Source: Oscillospiraceae bacterium (GTDB lineage Bacteria > Bacillota > Clostridia > Oscillospirales > Ruminococcaceae). Taken from it: a stretch of DNA of 49,950 nt. The position numbers were made by a program, and so were the translations under genes. This document shows positions 16,241 to 24,481 of the stretch, piece by piece. Numbering within the stretch: position 1 is the stretch's first letter; every line of letters begins with the position of its first letter. The stretch is taken from NCBI GenBank assembly GCA_015067145.1, contig SVNA01000012.1:1-49950 (forward strand). Direction: 5' to 3'. The notes below the pieces were generated by a model, which made no database searches, was not told the origin of the DNA, and saw only the letters and a list, made by a program, of their open reading frames with translations.

Positions 16241-17518
16241 ATGAAAAAAGATGACGTAAAATACTCCTCATACGTTCAGATTTTGAAGGAAGAATTAGTT
16301 CCTGCTATGGGCTGTACCGAGCCGATTGCACTGGCATTCTGTGCAGCAAAGGCTAGAGAAGTTCTGGGCACACAGCCTGACCGTGTTGTAATCGGCGCAA
16401 GCGGCAGTATTATAAAAAATGTAAAAAGCGTTATCGTTCCAAACACAGATGGGCTCAAAGGTATTCCTGCTGCTGCAACTGCAGGCATTGTTGCAGGCAA
16501 AAGCGAAAAGATGCTGGAGGTTATCAGCGAGGTTACACCTGAGGAAATCGCAGCTATGAGAACATTTATGACTGATGTTCCTATAGAAGTTCATCATTTC
16601 CACAATGGTATGACCTTTGACATTATCGTTACTGTTTACAGTGGTGAAGAATATGCAAAAGTTCGTATTGTAAACTATCACACAAATATCGTACATATCG
16701 AAAAGAACGGTGAAGTTCTGCTTTCCGTTGAGGTTGAAGGCGAAGATGAAAGCGGTCTTACAGACCATTCCATCCTCTCTCTCGAAGAAATCTACGATTT
16801 TGCAGAAACAGTTGATATCGCAGATATTGAAGAAGTTATCTCCCGCCAGATTGAATACAACACAGCTATCGCGGCAGAAGGTATGCGTGGTGACTGGGGC
16901 TCCAACATCGGCAAGGTGCTTATCAAAACATACGGTGATGATATTCTTGTGCGTGCAAAAGCTATGGCGGCTGCAGGCTCTGATGCAAGAATGTGCGGCT
17001 GTGAAATGCCTGTTGTTATCAATTCCGGCAGCGGCAACCAGGGGCTTACAACTTCCCTGCCTGTTATCGAATACGCAAAAGAGCTGAATGTGGGCAAAGA
17101 AAAGATGTACCGTGCTCTTGTTCTGGCAAACCTTGTTACAATCCATCAGAAAACACCTATCGGCCGTCTTTCTGCTTTCTGCGGTGCTGTAAGTGCAGGT
17201 GCTGGTGCAGGTGCAGGCATTGCCTATCTGCTTGGCGGTGATGTCAGTGCAATCGGCCATACTGTTGTAAATGCTATCTGTACAACAGGCGGTATGGTTT
17301 GTGACGGTGCAAAGGCAAGCTGTGCAAGCAAAATTGCAACAGCTGTTGAAGCCGGTATTATCGGCTACCGTATGCACCTTATGGGGCAGGACCTGCAGCC
17401 CGATGACGGCATTGTTGGTGACAGTGCAGAACTTACAATCAAGAATGTGGGCCGCCTTGCAAGACAGGGTATGAAAGAGACAAACGAAGAAATTATCCGC
17501 ATTATGATTGGTAAATAA
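16241..17518 (+). CDS. cyuA: L-cysteine desulfidase family protein (CyuA/YhaM-like)
   Basis: 425 aa, the usual length of the UPF0597/serine dehydratase alpha-like family. The family's cysteines are present: PAMGCTEPIAL near residue 25 and ARMCGCEMPVV near 250. Glycine-rich stretches SGSGNQGLTTSLPV, AGAGAGAGIAYLLGG and CTTGGMVCDGAKASCA follow. Characterised members (archaeal L-cysteine desulfidase, E. coli CyuA) use an oxygen-labile [4Fe-4S] cluster to convert L-cysteine to pyruvate, ammonia and sulfide. The AAAGGAGA ribosome site supports the start. The downstream DAACS symporter probably imports the substrate. Serine deamination is an alternative activity. Confidence 0.88.
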   Translation: MKKDDVKYSSYVQILKEELVPAMGCTEPIALAFCAAKAREVLGTQPDRVVIGASGSIIKNVKSVIVPNTDGLKGIPAAATAGIVAGKSEKMLEVISEVTPEEIAAMRTFMTDVPIEVHHFHNGMTFDIIVTVYSGEEYAKVRIVNYHTNIVHIEKNGEVLLSVEVEGEDESGLTDHSILSLEEIYDFAETVDIADIEEVISRQIEYNTAIAAEGMRGDWGSNIGKVLIKTYGDDILVRAKAMAAAGSDARMCGCEMPVVINSGSGNQGLTTSLPVIEYAKELNVGKEKMYRALVLANLVTIHQKTPIGRLSAFCGAVSAGAGAGAGIAYLLGGDVSAIGHTVVNAICTTGGMVCDGAKASCASKIATAVEAGIIGYRMHLMGQDLQPDDGIVGDSAELTIKNVGRLARQGMKETNEEIIRIMIGK

Positions 17519-17599
17519 TGTTTATTTGTGTAATATTTTCTTTTTAGATATTTATATATTTATTAAGAGATTTTATCCCATAAAAAAGGAGAGTATATT

Positions 17600-18787
17600 A
17601 TGAAAATTTTAAAAAGCTTGCCGGCTAAACTTTTAATCGGCATTATTATCGGTGTTGTGCTTGGTCTTGTTGTACCTGAAAGCATAATGACAGTTATCGT
17701 TCCTGTTAAAAACATTCTTGGTCAGATTATCCAGTTTGTTGTTCCGCTTATCGTTATCGGCTTTATCGCCCCATCTATCACAAAGCTTGGAAGCAATGCT
17801 ACAAGAATGCTGGGCGTTGCATTGGCACTGGCTTATGTTTCCTCTGTGCTTGCAGCATTCCTTTCCATGACAGCAGGTTACACACTTATTCCTAACCTTC
17901 CATTTGCTAATCAGGCAGAAGCTTTGAGAGAACTGCCGGCTGACGTATTTGGCCTTGCAATCCCACAGATTATGGGTGTTATGAGTGCTCTTGCACTTGC
18001 TGTTCTGCTTGGTCTTGCTGCTGTATGGACAAAAGCAAAGGTGTTTACAGCTTTCCTTGACGAATTCCAGAAAATGGTTCTGGACATTGTTTCCAAAGTT
18101 GTTATCCCTCTGCTTCCTCTCTATATCTGCTTTACATTCTCCACACTGGCTTATGACGGTACAATCACAAAACAGCTTCCAATCTTTGTAAGTGCTGTTG
18201 TTATCGTTATCGTTGGCCACTACATCTGGCTTGCAGTGCTTTACATTGTTGCAGGTATCTACAGCGGCAAAAAGCCAATGGAAGTTCTCAGACACTACGG
18301 CCCTGCATACCTTACAGCTATCGGTACAATGTCCTCTGCTGCAACACTTGCTGTTGCACTTAAAGGTGCACAGAAATCTTCTGTTCTCCGTGATGACATG
18401 GTAGAGTTTGGTATTCCTCTCTTTGCAAACATCCACCTCTGCGGTTCTGTACTTACAGAAACATTCTTTGTTATGATCGTTAGCAAGGTTCTTTACGGCG
18501 AACTTCCACCAGTTGGCACAATGATTCTGTTCTGTGCTCTGCTTGCCATCTTTGCAATCGGTGCTCCTGGCGTTCCTGGCGGTACAGTTATGGCTTCTCT
18601 TGGTCTTATCGAAGGCGTTCTCGGCTTTACAGGCGAAGGTCTTGCACTTATGCTTGCAATCTTTGCAATTCAGGACAGCTTCGGTACAGCATGTAATGTA
18701 ACAGGCGACGGTGCTCTGACACTTATGCTTACAGGCTATGCTGAAAAACACAATATTGAAAAACAGAACATCAATATTGAACTGTAA
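17600..18787 (+). CDS. DAACS-family sodium-coupled amino/dicarboxylic acid symporter
   Basis: 395 aa. The N-terminal helix pattern LPAKLLIGIIIGVVLGLVVP and the helix-hairpin region GTMSSAATLAVALKGA (HP1) are typical of the glutamate/SstT superfamily. So are the later PGVPGGTVMASLG (HP2) and FGTACNVTGDGAL (TM8, the counterpart of the NMDG sodium/substrate motif). Fewer residues than GltP-type carriers suggest the compact clade. Because it follows the desulfidase by 81 bases, likely in one transcript, I infer cysteine, serine or a related acid as substrate. AAAAAGGAGAG precedes the ATG and a terminator follows. Confidence 0.87.
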   Translation: MKILKSLPAKLLIGIIIGVVLGLVVPESIMTVIVPVKNILGQIIQFVVPLIVIGFIAPSITKLGSNATRMLGVALALAYVSSVLAAFLSMTAGYTLIPNLPFANQAEALRELPADVFGLAIPQIMGVMSALALAVLLGLAAVWTKAKVFTAFLDEFQKMVLDIVSKVVIPLLPLYICFTFSTLAYDGTITKQLPIFVSAVVIVIVGHYIWLAVLYIVAGIYSGKKPMEVLRHYGPAYLTAIGTMSSAATLAVALKGAQKSSVLRDDMVEFGIPLFANIHLCGSVLTETFFVMIVSKVLYGELPPVGTMILFCALLAIFAIGAPGVPGGTVMASLGLIEGVLGFTGEGLALMLAIFAIQDSFGTACNVTGDGALTLMLTGYAEKHNIEKQNINIEL

Positions 18788-18817
18788 TATATAAAACAGG
18801 TTAACAGCCGAAATCAT

Positions 18818-18857
18818 AAATCCCCGCTCTTCTTTTCAGAGGGCGGGGATTTTTTTA
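18818..18857 (+). terminator. Terminator of the cyuA-symporter unit
   Basis: AATCCCCGC / GCGGGGATT stem followed by seven T, 30 bases after the symporter stop. Confidence 0.85.
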
Positions 18858-18985
18858 CACACTTTACAAAACAATTACAGTTCGCCCTGCAGTTGCACTG
18901 TTATATTGAAAAAACAATCATAAAATGATATTTTATAGTTAAATTACCGGCATCACATTCTTAACATTAACAAAGGCAAATATCT

Positions 18986-19819
18986 ATGAAACGGCGTAAA
19001 CTATTCTGTGAGATTTCTCCTCTCACATATAAAATATCAACCTGTAAATGCCGTCTTGTGCGTTTTTTACAGGACACAGTATCCAGCGAAATTTTTGCAA
19101 AGACAAAATGCAGGGAACTGCTGCCTGTTGTGGTGTATAAACACAATTCCCTTATCCGCCGCAGATTAGGCAATGTAGATTTACAATTACAGGAAAACAA
19201 AGCGGTTAATCTTTCTATTGCAGCTCCAAAGGTGAACAATATTGTTATCGCCCCCGGAGAAACCTTCTCTTTTTGGCAGCTTGTGGGCAATCCAAACGAA
19301 AAGAACGGCTACAAAACAGGTCTTACCATCGCAGGCGGCAAGCCAAGCAAGGATATCGGCGGCGGTATGTGCCAGTTTACAAACCTTATTCATTGGATGA
19401 TCCTGCATTCACCCCTTGATATTGTAGAACATCATCACCATGACGGTGTGGATTTATTCCCTGATTTCAACCGTGTTGTGCCTTTTGGCACAGGGACGAG
19501 TATTCTGTACAACTACAAGGATTACCGTTTTAAAAACAATACCGACCGGCATTTTCAGCTTGTTGTCTACACCACCGACGAGTATCTCTGCGGTGAACTG
19601 AGAACCACCCAGCCACTGGAACACAGCTATCATATAAAAGCAGAGGATGAATTTTTCTCCCGTGAAAACGGCATTGTCTACCGCAACGGTGAGGTGTTCC
19701 GCAGTGTAATTGATAAAACCAGTGGAAATATTATTGAAAAAAAACTTATCAAAACAAATCACGCACAGGTGATGTATGATACATCCAGCCTTGAAATTAT
19801 TGATACCGATAACCGATAA
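18986..19819 (+). CDS. VanW family protein
   Basis: 277 aa, no obvious signal peptide (N-terminus MKRRKLFCEISPLTYKI). The VanW core is clear: NIVIAPGETFSFWQLVGNP, then GYKTGLTIAGGKPSKDIGGG, then MCQFTNLIHWMILHS, then EHHHHDGVDLFPDFNRVVPF. The family was named from vancomycin-resistance clusters, but its activity is not established and most members lie outside resistance loci, as here. The His/Asp-rich segment and conserved Cys suggest a metal or catalytic site. The lipoprotein gene begins 12 bases after its stop, so the two are very probably co-translated. A weak AAAGGC is the only ribosome-site candidate. Confidence 0.88.
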   Translation: MKRRKLFCEISPLTYKISTCKCRLVRFLQDTVSSEIFAKTKCRELLPVVVYKHNSLIRRRLGNVDLQLQENKAVNLSIAAPKVNNIVIAPGETFSFWQLVGNPNEKNGYKTGLTIAGGKPSKDIGGGMCQFTNLIHWMILHSPLDIVEHHHHDGVDLFPDFNRVVPFGTGTSILYNYKDYRFKNNTDRHFQLVVYTTDEYLCGELRTTQPLEHSYHIKAEDEFFSRENGIVYRNGEVFRSVIDKTSGNIIEKKLIKTNHAQVMYDTSSLEIIDTDNR

Positions 19820-19831
19820 AAGGAGGATTGC

Positions 19832-21604
19832 ATGAAAAGAATATCTGCTTTTGCTTTATCCTTTATTATACTTTTCAGTTTTACTGCCTGTGGAAACAGT
19901 GCAGCAGAAAACAATCAGCCTGAAATATCCCCTTCACCTTCCATCGGAAACACAGTTCAGCCTTCGGTATCTCCGCCTGCTGAACCCGTTTATGAAAAAA
20001 TCATCGAAATATCCACTGCAGAAGAACTGGTGGCAATGTCCCGTGATTATGGATATAATACAGAAGGCTTTAAAAACCACCTGTATGTTCTTACTGACGA
20101 TATAGATATGAGCGGCGTGGATGATTTTATACCTATAGGTATGTTGCCTCCATATGAACCCGACCCTGTGGAAGGCTACCCCGACATATCCTACTCTGCA
20201 CCGAACCGCAAAAGTACAGGGTTTATTGCTACTTTTGACGGGCAGGGACATTCTGTAAAAAATCTCACCATCAATTACAAAGGCAATGCCGAAGGCAAAA
20301 AAGGTTACGGTGTTCTTGGCTTATTTGCAGCTGTATCTGACGGCGGCGTTGTAAAAAACTTAAATATCGAAAATATCACAATAAATGGTATAGGTGCAAA
20401 CCCATGGCATTCTGCAAACTGCGGCGGCCTTGCGGGATATTTTGCAGGCTATGCCGAAAACTGCCATGTAAGCGGAAAGATTGACACCATAAGCTGCGGC
20501 GGCGGCTTTATGGGGCGTGCAGGCGAGGATGCCAAGGTATACAACTGTACGGCTGATGTGGATATCAGCGGCTGCTGGTATACAGCAGGATTTGTGGGTT
20601 ATATAGAGTCTGGCGATGATTTACACTTTAAGGACTGTGCATCCTTTGGCAGTCTCACAGCATATATCCCATATACAAACAAGGAGGATATATGGAATGT
20701 GGGCGGTTTCGGCGGTATGCTTTCCAGCGGTGTATACGAAAACTGTCATGCACAGACAGAAATTATTATTCTTGACCCTGCACACAGCGTAGGCGGTATG
20801 TTTGCCTTTGCCGATGAACGTAACACAGAATTTATAAACTGCACCTATCACCCTGCATATACAGGCAACTGGGATTTGCTGTTTTCCATAAACCATGTCA
20901 CCTGCAAAGGAAACTATGCACCATATACTTTTACCGCCGACAGCAGCCGCAGTAAATCTGATTATATAAATAATACCAGCGGTATCGACTCCGATAAAAT
21001 TATTGCCACAAGTAAAGACAACAGGTTTTTTATCTACGAAAGCGGCAGCTGGGGTGAAGCTGACGGCAGCAAATTTGAATACACCCTTAAAGATACACAG
21101 ACAAACAAGGAAAAACTGCTTGGCAAAGTGTGGCTGAGCCGTAACAGCGGAGCCGGATTTTTCCAGAATGGGGATGTATATATTTTTGATGAACCGAATG
21201 GTTTAAAGATTTTTGACACCGATATGGACAATACGGATGTGATTTTTGACAGTCAGAACAACTTTCCTTGTGGTGACAATATAGACGGCAATGGTACCGA
21301 AAGGTATGCTTTTGCTATCCGCCGTGACCCTGAAAAGATGGACTATATTGTTATATACGGCGAATTCAACAACACTGACGGAACACCGAAAAAATATCCG
21401 TATCTGGTAGGCCTGCTGGATAGAGACGGCAGATTGGTACAGACCCATCAGCTGCCTGCAGAATTTGATACCACAGATTTTTACGGCGTACATATGTTCA
21501 AAAACGGTGAAACCGAAATTGAGTTTTATACAACAATGAAAGACAAAGAACTTTTCCGTGTACGTTTTGACTATGCAACCGGAGTATACACAGAAATAAA
21601 ATAA
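19832..21604 (+). CDS. Lipoprotein with GLUG-like beta-helix repeats
   Basis: 590 aa. A lipoprotein signal ends at C20 (FSFTAC/GNS) and is followed by a Pro/Ser-rich linker (about 25-55). The module ISTAEELVAMSRDYGYN (about 60-76) and the DDIDMSGVDDFIPIG pattern are typical of proteins with GLUG repeats. From about 150 to 340 come repeated units GGLAGYFAGYAENCHVSG, GGGFMGRAG..VYNCTAD, AGFVGYIE..FKDCASFG and GGFGGMLSSGVYENCHA, each with a Cys. They are consistent with a right-handed beta-helix. The last ~200 residues form another beta-rich domain. The protein is extracytoplasmic and membrane-anchored; a ligand is unknown. AAAGGAGG precedes the ATG. Confidence 0.82.
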   Translation: MKRISAFALSFIILFSFTACGNSAAENNQPEISPSPSIGNTVQPSVSPPAEPVYEKIIEISTAEELVAMSRDYGYNTEGFKNHLYVLTDDIDMSGVDDFIPIGMLPPYEPDPVEGYPDISYSAPNRKSTGFIATFDGQGHSVKNLTINYKGNAEGKKGYGVLGLFAAVSDGGVVKNLNIENITINGIGANPWHSANCGGLAGYFAGYAENCHVSGKIDTISCGGGFMGRAGEDAKVYNCTADVDISGCWYTAGFVGYIESGDDLHFKDCASFGSLTAYIPYTNKEDIWNVGGFGGMLSSGVYENCHAQTEIIILDPAHSVGGMFAFADERNTEFINCTYHPAYTGNWDLLFSINHVTCKGNYAPYTFTADSSRSKSDYINNTSGIDSDKIIATSKDNRFFIYESGSWGEADGSKFEYTLKDTQTNKEKLLGKVWLSRNSGAGFFQNGDVYIFDEPNGLKIFDTDMDNTDVIFDSQNNFPCGDNIDGNGTERYAFAIRRDPEKMDYIVIYGEFNNTDGTPKKYPYLVGLLDRDGRLVQTHQLPAEFDTTDFYGVHMFKNGETEIEFYTTMKDKELFRVRFDYATGVYTEIK

Positions 21605-21611
21605 GCAAAAA

Positions 21612-21640
21612 GGCTATCGGAATCAACCGATAGCCTTTAG
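21612..21640. terminator. Bidirectional terminator between the lipoprotein and deoC genes
   Basis: A perfect 9-bp stem GGCTATCGG / CCGATAGCC with a 6-base loop. It has TTTAGTTTT on the plus side and TTTTTGC on the minus side, between convergent genes. Confidence 0.82.
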
Positions 21641-21655
21641 TTTTACCATATTAAA

Positions 21656-22948
21656 TTAATAGCCGCCATCTGTTTTTTCGCTGTTGAGGATTTTGATTGC
21701 GGAGGATGTGCCAAGACGGTCAGCCCCGAGAGAGATGAATTTAACCATATCGTCTCTTGTTCTTATACCGCCTGCTGCCTTGATTTTACATTTACCTTCG
21801 GTATATTTTGCAAAAAGTTCTACATCATGGAAGGTTGCACCACCTGTGGAAAAGCCTGTGGATGTTTTTATGTAGTCTGCACCTGCGTTTACAACAGCTT
21901 TGCAGAGAGCCATTTTTTCGTCGTCTGTAAGCAGACAGGTTTCGATGATAACCTTGAGTACATGGTCGCCCACTGCCTCTTTAATCTGACGGATTTCATC
22001 CTCGATATATGCAAAATCGCCGTCTTTTGCTTTGGCAATATTGATAACCATATCAACCTCTTTTGCACCTTTTGCGATTGCATCTTTTGCTTCAAACACC
22101 TTTGCGGCTGTGGTCATAGCACCCAAAGGGAAACCGATAACTGTGCATACAGGTATTCTGTCTCCCAGTACGCTTACCGCATATTCAATATAAGACGGGT
22201 TGATACAGATGGAAGCTGTATTGTTTTCCACCGCTTCATTACAGATGCGAAGAATATCTTCTTTTTTTGCATCGGCTTTAAGTAATGTGTGGTCTACTCT
22301 GCTTAAAATTTCTGTATTTGTCATTTCTTTCTCCATTCTGTACTGCAAAATCACAACATTTGGTGTAATTTTGTCCGGTAAAATAAATTCGTTTGTATTG
22401 CGATGTTCAATATTGTCGAACAGTTTTTCAAAGTTTTCGGTAGTTTCCAGCACCTCGTAACCAAGTTCACCGCAACGGTAGTGCATCGGAATAATAATCT
22501 TAGCCTTTACCTGCTGACAGATAGTTCTAGCCTCGTCTGCACGGACTGTATATGTACCGCCTATCGGGATAAGTGCAACATCAATATCGCCGATTTCTTT
22601 AACCTGTTCGTCTGTAAGAATGTGTCCGATATCACCGAAGTGTGCAATTCTTGTGCCGTTGTATTCCAGAACATGAACGATATTTTCACCCCGGAGACTG
22701 CCGCCCTTTTCGTCGTGACAGGTCTGCACCTTTTTAACCTCTACACCATGAACCATACGCAGCAGCTGACGCACACTGTCCATTCCATAGTGGTCGTTGT
22801 GTCTGTGGCTTGCAAGGATAATATCTGCAGAGGTATCGATATTGCGGTATCCGGGCACATAGTTATCTTCAAAAGGGTCGATAACACACTGGATATCGTC
22901 AAAGTAAATTTTAAAGCAAGCGTGTCCCAGCCATTTGATTTTTATCAT
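21656..22948 (-). CDS. deoC: Fusion: UPF0173 metallo-hydrolase + deoxyribose-phosphate aldolase (DeoC)
   Basis: 430 aa in one open frame. Residues 1-205 are a UPF0173-type metallo-beta-lactamase fold: LGHACF, HRHNDH at 48-53, FGDIGH around 104-109 and IPMHYRCG near 153-160 supply metal ligands. Residues 209-430 are a full-length DeoC with Schiff-base Lys361 in YIKTSTGF, the proton-relay Lys390 in KAAGGIRT and Asp299 in VDMVINI. DeoC cleaves 2-deoxyribose-5-phosphate to glyceraldehyde-3-phosphate and acetaldehyde. GGAG lies 6 bases before the ATG of residue 209 (position 22324), so DeoC could also be made alone. It is last in the long minus-strand series. The substrate of the first domain is unknown. 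Confidence 0.9.
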   Translation of the reverse strand: MIKIKWLGHACFKIYFDDIQCVIDPFEDNYVPGYRNIDTSADIILASHRHNDHYGMDSVRQLLRMVHGVEVKKVQTCHDEKGGSLRGENIVHVLEYNGTRIAHFGDIGHILTDEQVKEIGDIDVALIPIGGTYTVRADEARTICQQVKAKIIIPMHYRCGELGYEVLETTENFEKLFDNIEHRNTNEFILPDKITPNVVILQYRMEKEMTNTEILSRVDHTLLKADAKKEDILRICNEAVENNTASICINPSYIEYAVSVLGDRIPVCTVIGFPLGAMTTAAKVFEAKDAIAKGAKEVDMVINIAKAKDGDFAYIEDEIRQIKEAVGDHVLKVIIETCLLTDDEKMALCKAVVNAGADYIKTSTGFSTGGATFHDVELFAKYTEGKCKIKAAGGIRTRDDMVKFISLGADRLGTSSAIKILNSEKTDGGY

Positions 22949-22952
22949 AATA

Positions 22953-23579
22953 TCAATCCTTTTTTGTTGTGATTATAAGTAAAGTACCATTTTTTACGGT
23001 TATTTCTACAGGGTTGCCAGTAAATTCATTACTTACGCCGATTGGAAAATCGTTTGTCAGCTCTACGTCAGAAAGCTCGTACTTGCCGCCTTCTTCACTG
23101 ACTCCTGTGCATTTTTCATCCAGAGAAAAGATGGAGAAATAACAGTTTTCCTGCGGCGGCATCACTGTCTTGCCATCAATCAGCACTTTATATGTACTGT
23201 CCCTGTCGATAATCTGTGTGTCCACACCATTTTTTGCCATAAATTTGAGCATCTGTATATTTGCAAAGGTATGATCCGGTCTGCCCCCTGTAACACCACA
23301 GAACACTGCATGAGTATAGCCGTCCTTTACAATCTGTCGGGCGATATAATAGCTGTCGGTGTCGTCCTTTTCACAGGGAAGTGTGATAACCTTTGCTTTT
23401 GTATCGGTTGGTGCTGGTGCAGAGTCAAAGTCTCCCACAATAACATGAGGCTCTATCCCCTGCTGCTGTGCATTAAGATATCCTTTGTCGGCACAAATGA
23501 TAAAATCTTCCGCTGTAATTATACTATTCAAATCAAATTCAACAGGCATACTGCCTATAACAATACATCTTTTCATCAT
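22953..23579 (-). CDS. thiN: Thiamine pyrophosphokinase (thiamine diphosphokinase)
   Basis: 208 aa, normal for ThiN, which makes thiamine diphosphate from thiamine and ATP. Recognisable motifs are ICADKGYLNAQQQGIEPHVI, VGDFDS, LPCEKDDTDSYYIARQ and GVTGGRPDHTFANIQML; the Asp clusters bind the pyrophosphate and metal. A beta-rich C-terminal thiamine-binding half follows. The start overlaps the rsgA stop by 4 bases (ATGA). In many Clostridia rpe lies between rsgA and thiN; it is absent here. No TPP riboswitch is present in front of the gene. Confidence 0.92.
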   Translation of the reverse strand: MMKRCIVIGSMPVEFDLNSIITAEDFIICADKGYLNAQQQGIEPHVIVGDFDSAPAPTDTKAKVITLPCEKDDTDSYYIARQIVKDGYTHAVFCGVTGGRPDHTFANIQMLKFMAKNGVDTQIIDRDSTYKVLIDGKTVMPPQENCYFSIFSLDEKCTGVSEEGGKYELSDVELTNDFPIGVSNEFTGNPVEITVKNGTLLIITTKKD

Positions 23580-24454
23580 TTGATTTCCCAGTCTTTTACA
23601 TTTTTCTGTTTATCATACATTGCTGCATAGCTGTCGTAGCGTGATTTGGAAATTTCGCCCTCTTCTACCGCCTGCTTTATACGGCAGCCTATTTCAGACG
23701 TATGGCTGCAGTCGGCAAAACGGCACTGATCAAGATATGGGGCGAACTCCACAAAAGAGTGTGGCAGGTCATATTTTGAGATAAAATTGTCCCTGTCCAG
23801 TTCAATGGAGGAAAAACCCGGGGTATCTGCTACCATACAGTCACCCATATCGAATATTTCCACCTGACGTGTTGTGTGCTTGCCTCGACCAAGCTTCTGG
23901 CTGATTGCATTTGTTTCCAGCTGCAAATCAGGGAAAAGACGATTCAGCAGTGTACTTTTACCTACGCCTGAGTTTCCCGCAAATGCACAGATTTTCCCCT
24001 TCATTGTCTCTTTGAGTGCTTCCAGCTGGTCTGTTTGCCCTTCGCCTGTTACAAACACTTTATATCCCGATTTCGTGTATATATCCTTTATCTCTTCACT
24101 GTGGGAAAGGTCAGATTTTGTTATAGCTATTGCTACTTCGACATTTTTATGCTGAGCAATAGCACACATTTTATCTATTACAAAATAGTTTGGGCTTGGC
24201 TCGGTTGTTGCGATAACCATAATAAGCAAATCAAGATTTGCAAAAGGTGGGCGGACAAACTGGTTTTTTCTTGGGTGGATTTTTGTTATAACATTTGTCC
24301 CCTGTTCATATTCCGTTTCCACAACGTCCCCGGCAAGCGGAGAAAGGGCAAGCTTTCTGAACTTGCCCTTTGCTTTACATTCTATAACTGTGCCGTCTTC
24401 GGTTTTTATATAGTAAAAACCGCCGATGCTTTTCAAAACAATATTATTTTTCAT
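23576..24454 (-). CDS. rsgA: Ribosome small-subunit-dependent GTPase A
   Basis: 292 aa. It has an N-terminal OB-fold (about 1-70) and a circularly permuted GTPase with G4 ITKSD, then G1 GNSGVGKSTLLNRL and G3 DTPGFSS. The C-terminal zinc site is Cys-rich (LDQCRFADCSHTSEIGC). RsgA helps maturation of the 30S subunit. It sits between the PASTA protein (27 bases upstream) and thiN (4-base overlap), the usual location after the prpC-prkC pair in Firmicutes. The ribosome site (GAGAGTAA) is mediocre. Confidence 0.95.
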   Translation of the reverse strand: MKNNIVLKSIGGFYYIKTEDGTVIECKAKGKFRKLALSPLAGDVVETEYEQGTNVITKIHPRKNQFVRPPFANLDLLIMVIATTEPSPNYFVIDKMCAIAQHKNVEVAIAITKSDLSHSEEIKDIYTKSGYKVFVTGEGQTDQLEALKETMKGKICAFAGNSGVGKSTLLNRLFPDLQLETNAISQKLGRGKHTTRQVEIFDMGDCMVADTPGFSSIELDRDNFISKYDLPHSFVEFAPYLDQCRFADCSHTSEIGCRIKQAVEEGEISKSRYDSYAAMYDKQKNVKDWEIK

Positions 24455-24481
24455 AGAAATTACTCTCTACCGATACGCGTC

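Noticed and set aside
16295-17377. Long antisense frame (360 codons, very Cys-rich) opposite the cysteine desulfidase gene
   Set aside because: No ribosome site, implausible Cys/Asn/Thr composition, and it mirrors codon bias of the real gene on the plus strand.
17633-18817. Long antisense frame (394 codons) opposite the DAACS symporter
   Set aside because: Composition is the reverse complement of a hydrophobic membrane gene (Cys, Asn, Lys-rich); there are no recognisable motifs and it runs across the true terminator.
23580-24481. TPP riboswitch controlling thiN
   Set aside because: thiN overlaps rsgA within the operon; no CTGAGA-type TPP element is found upstream.
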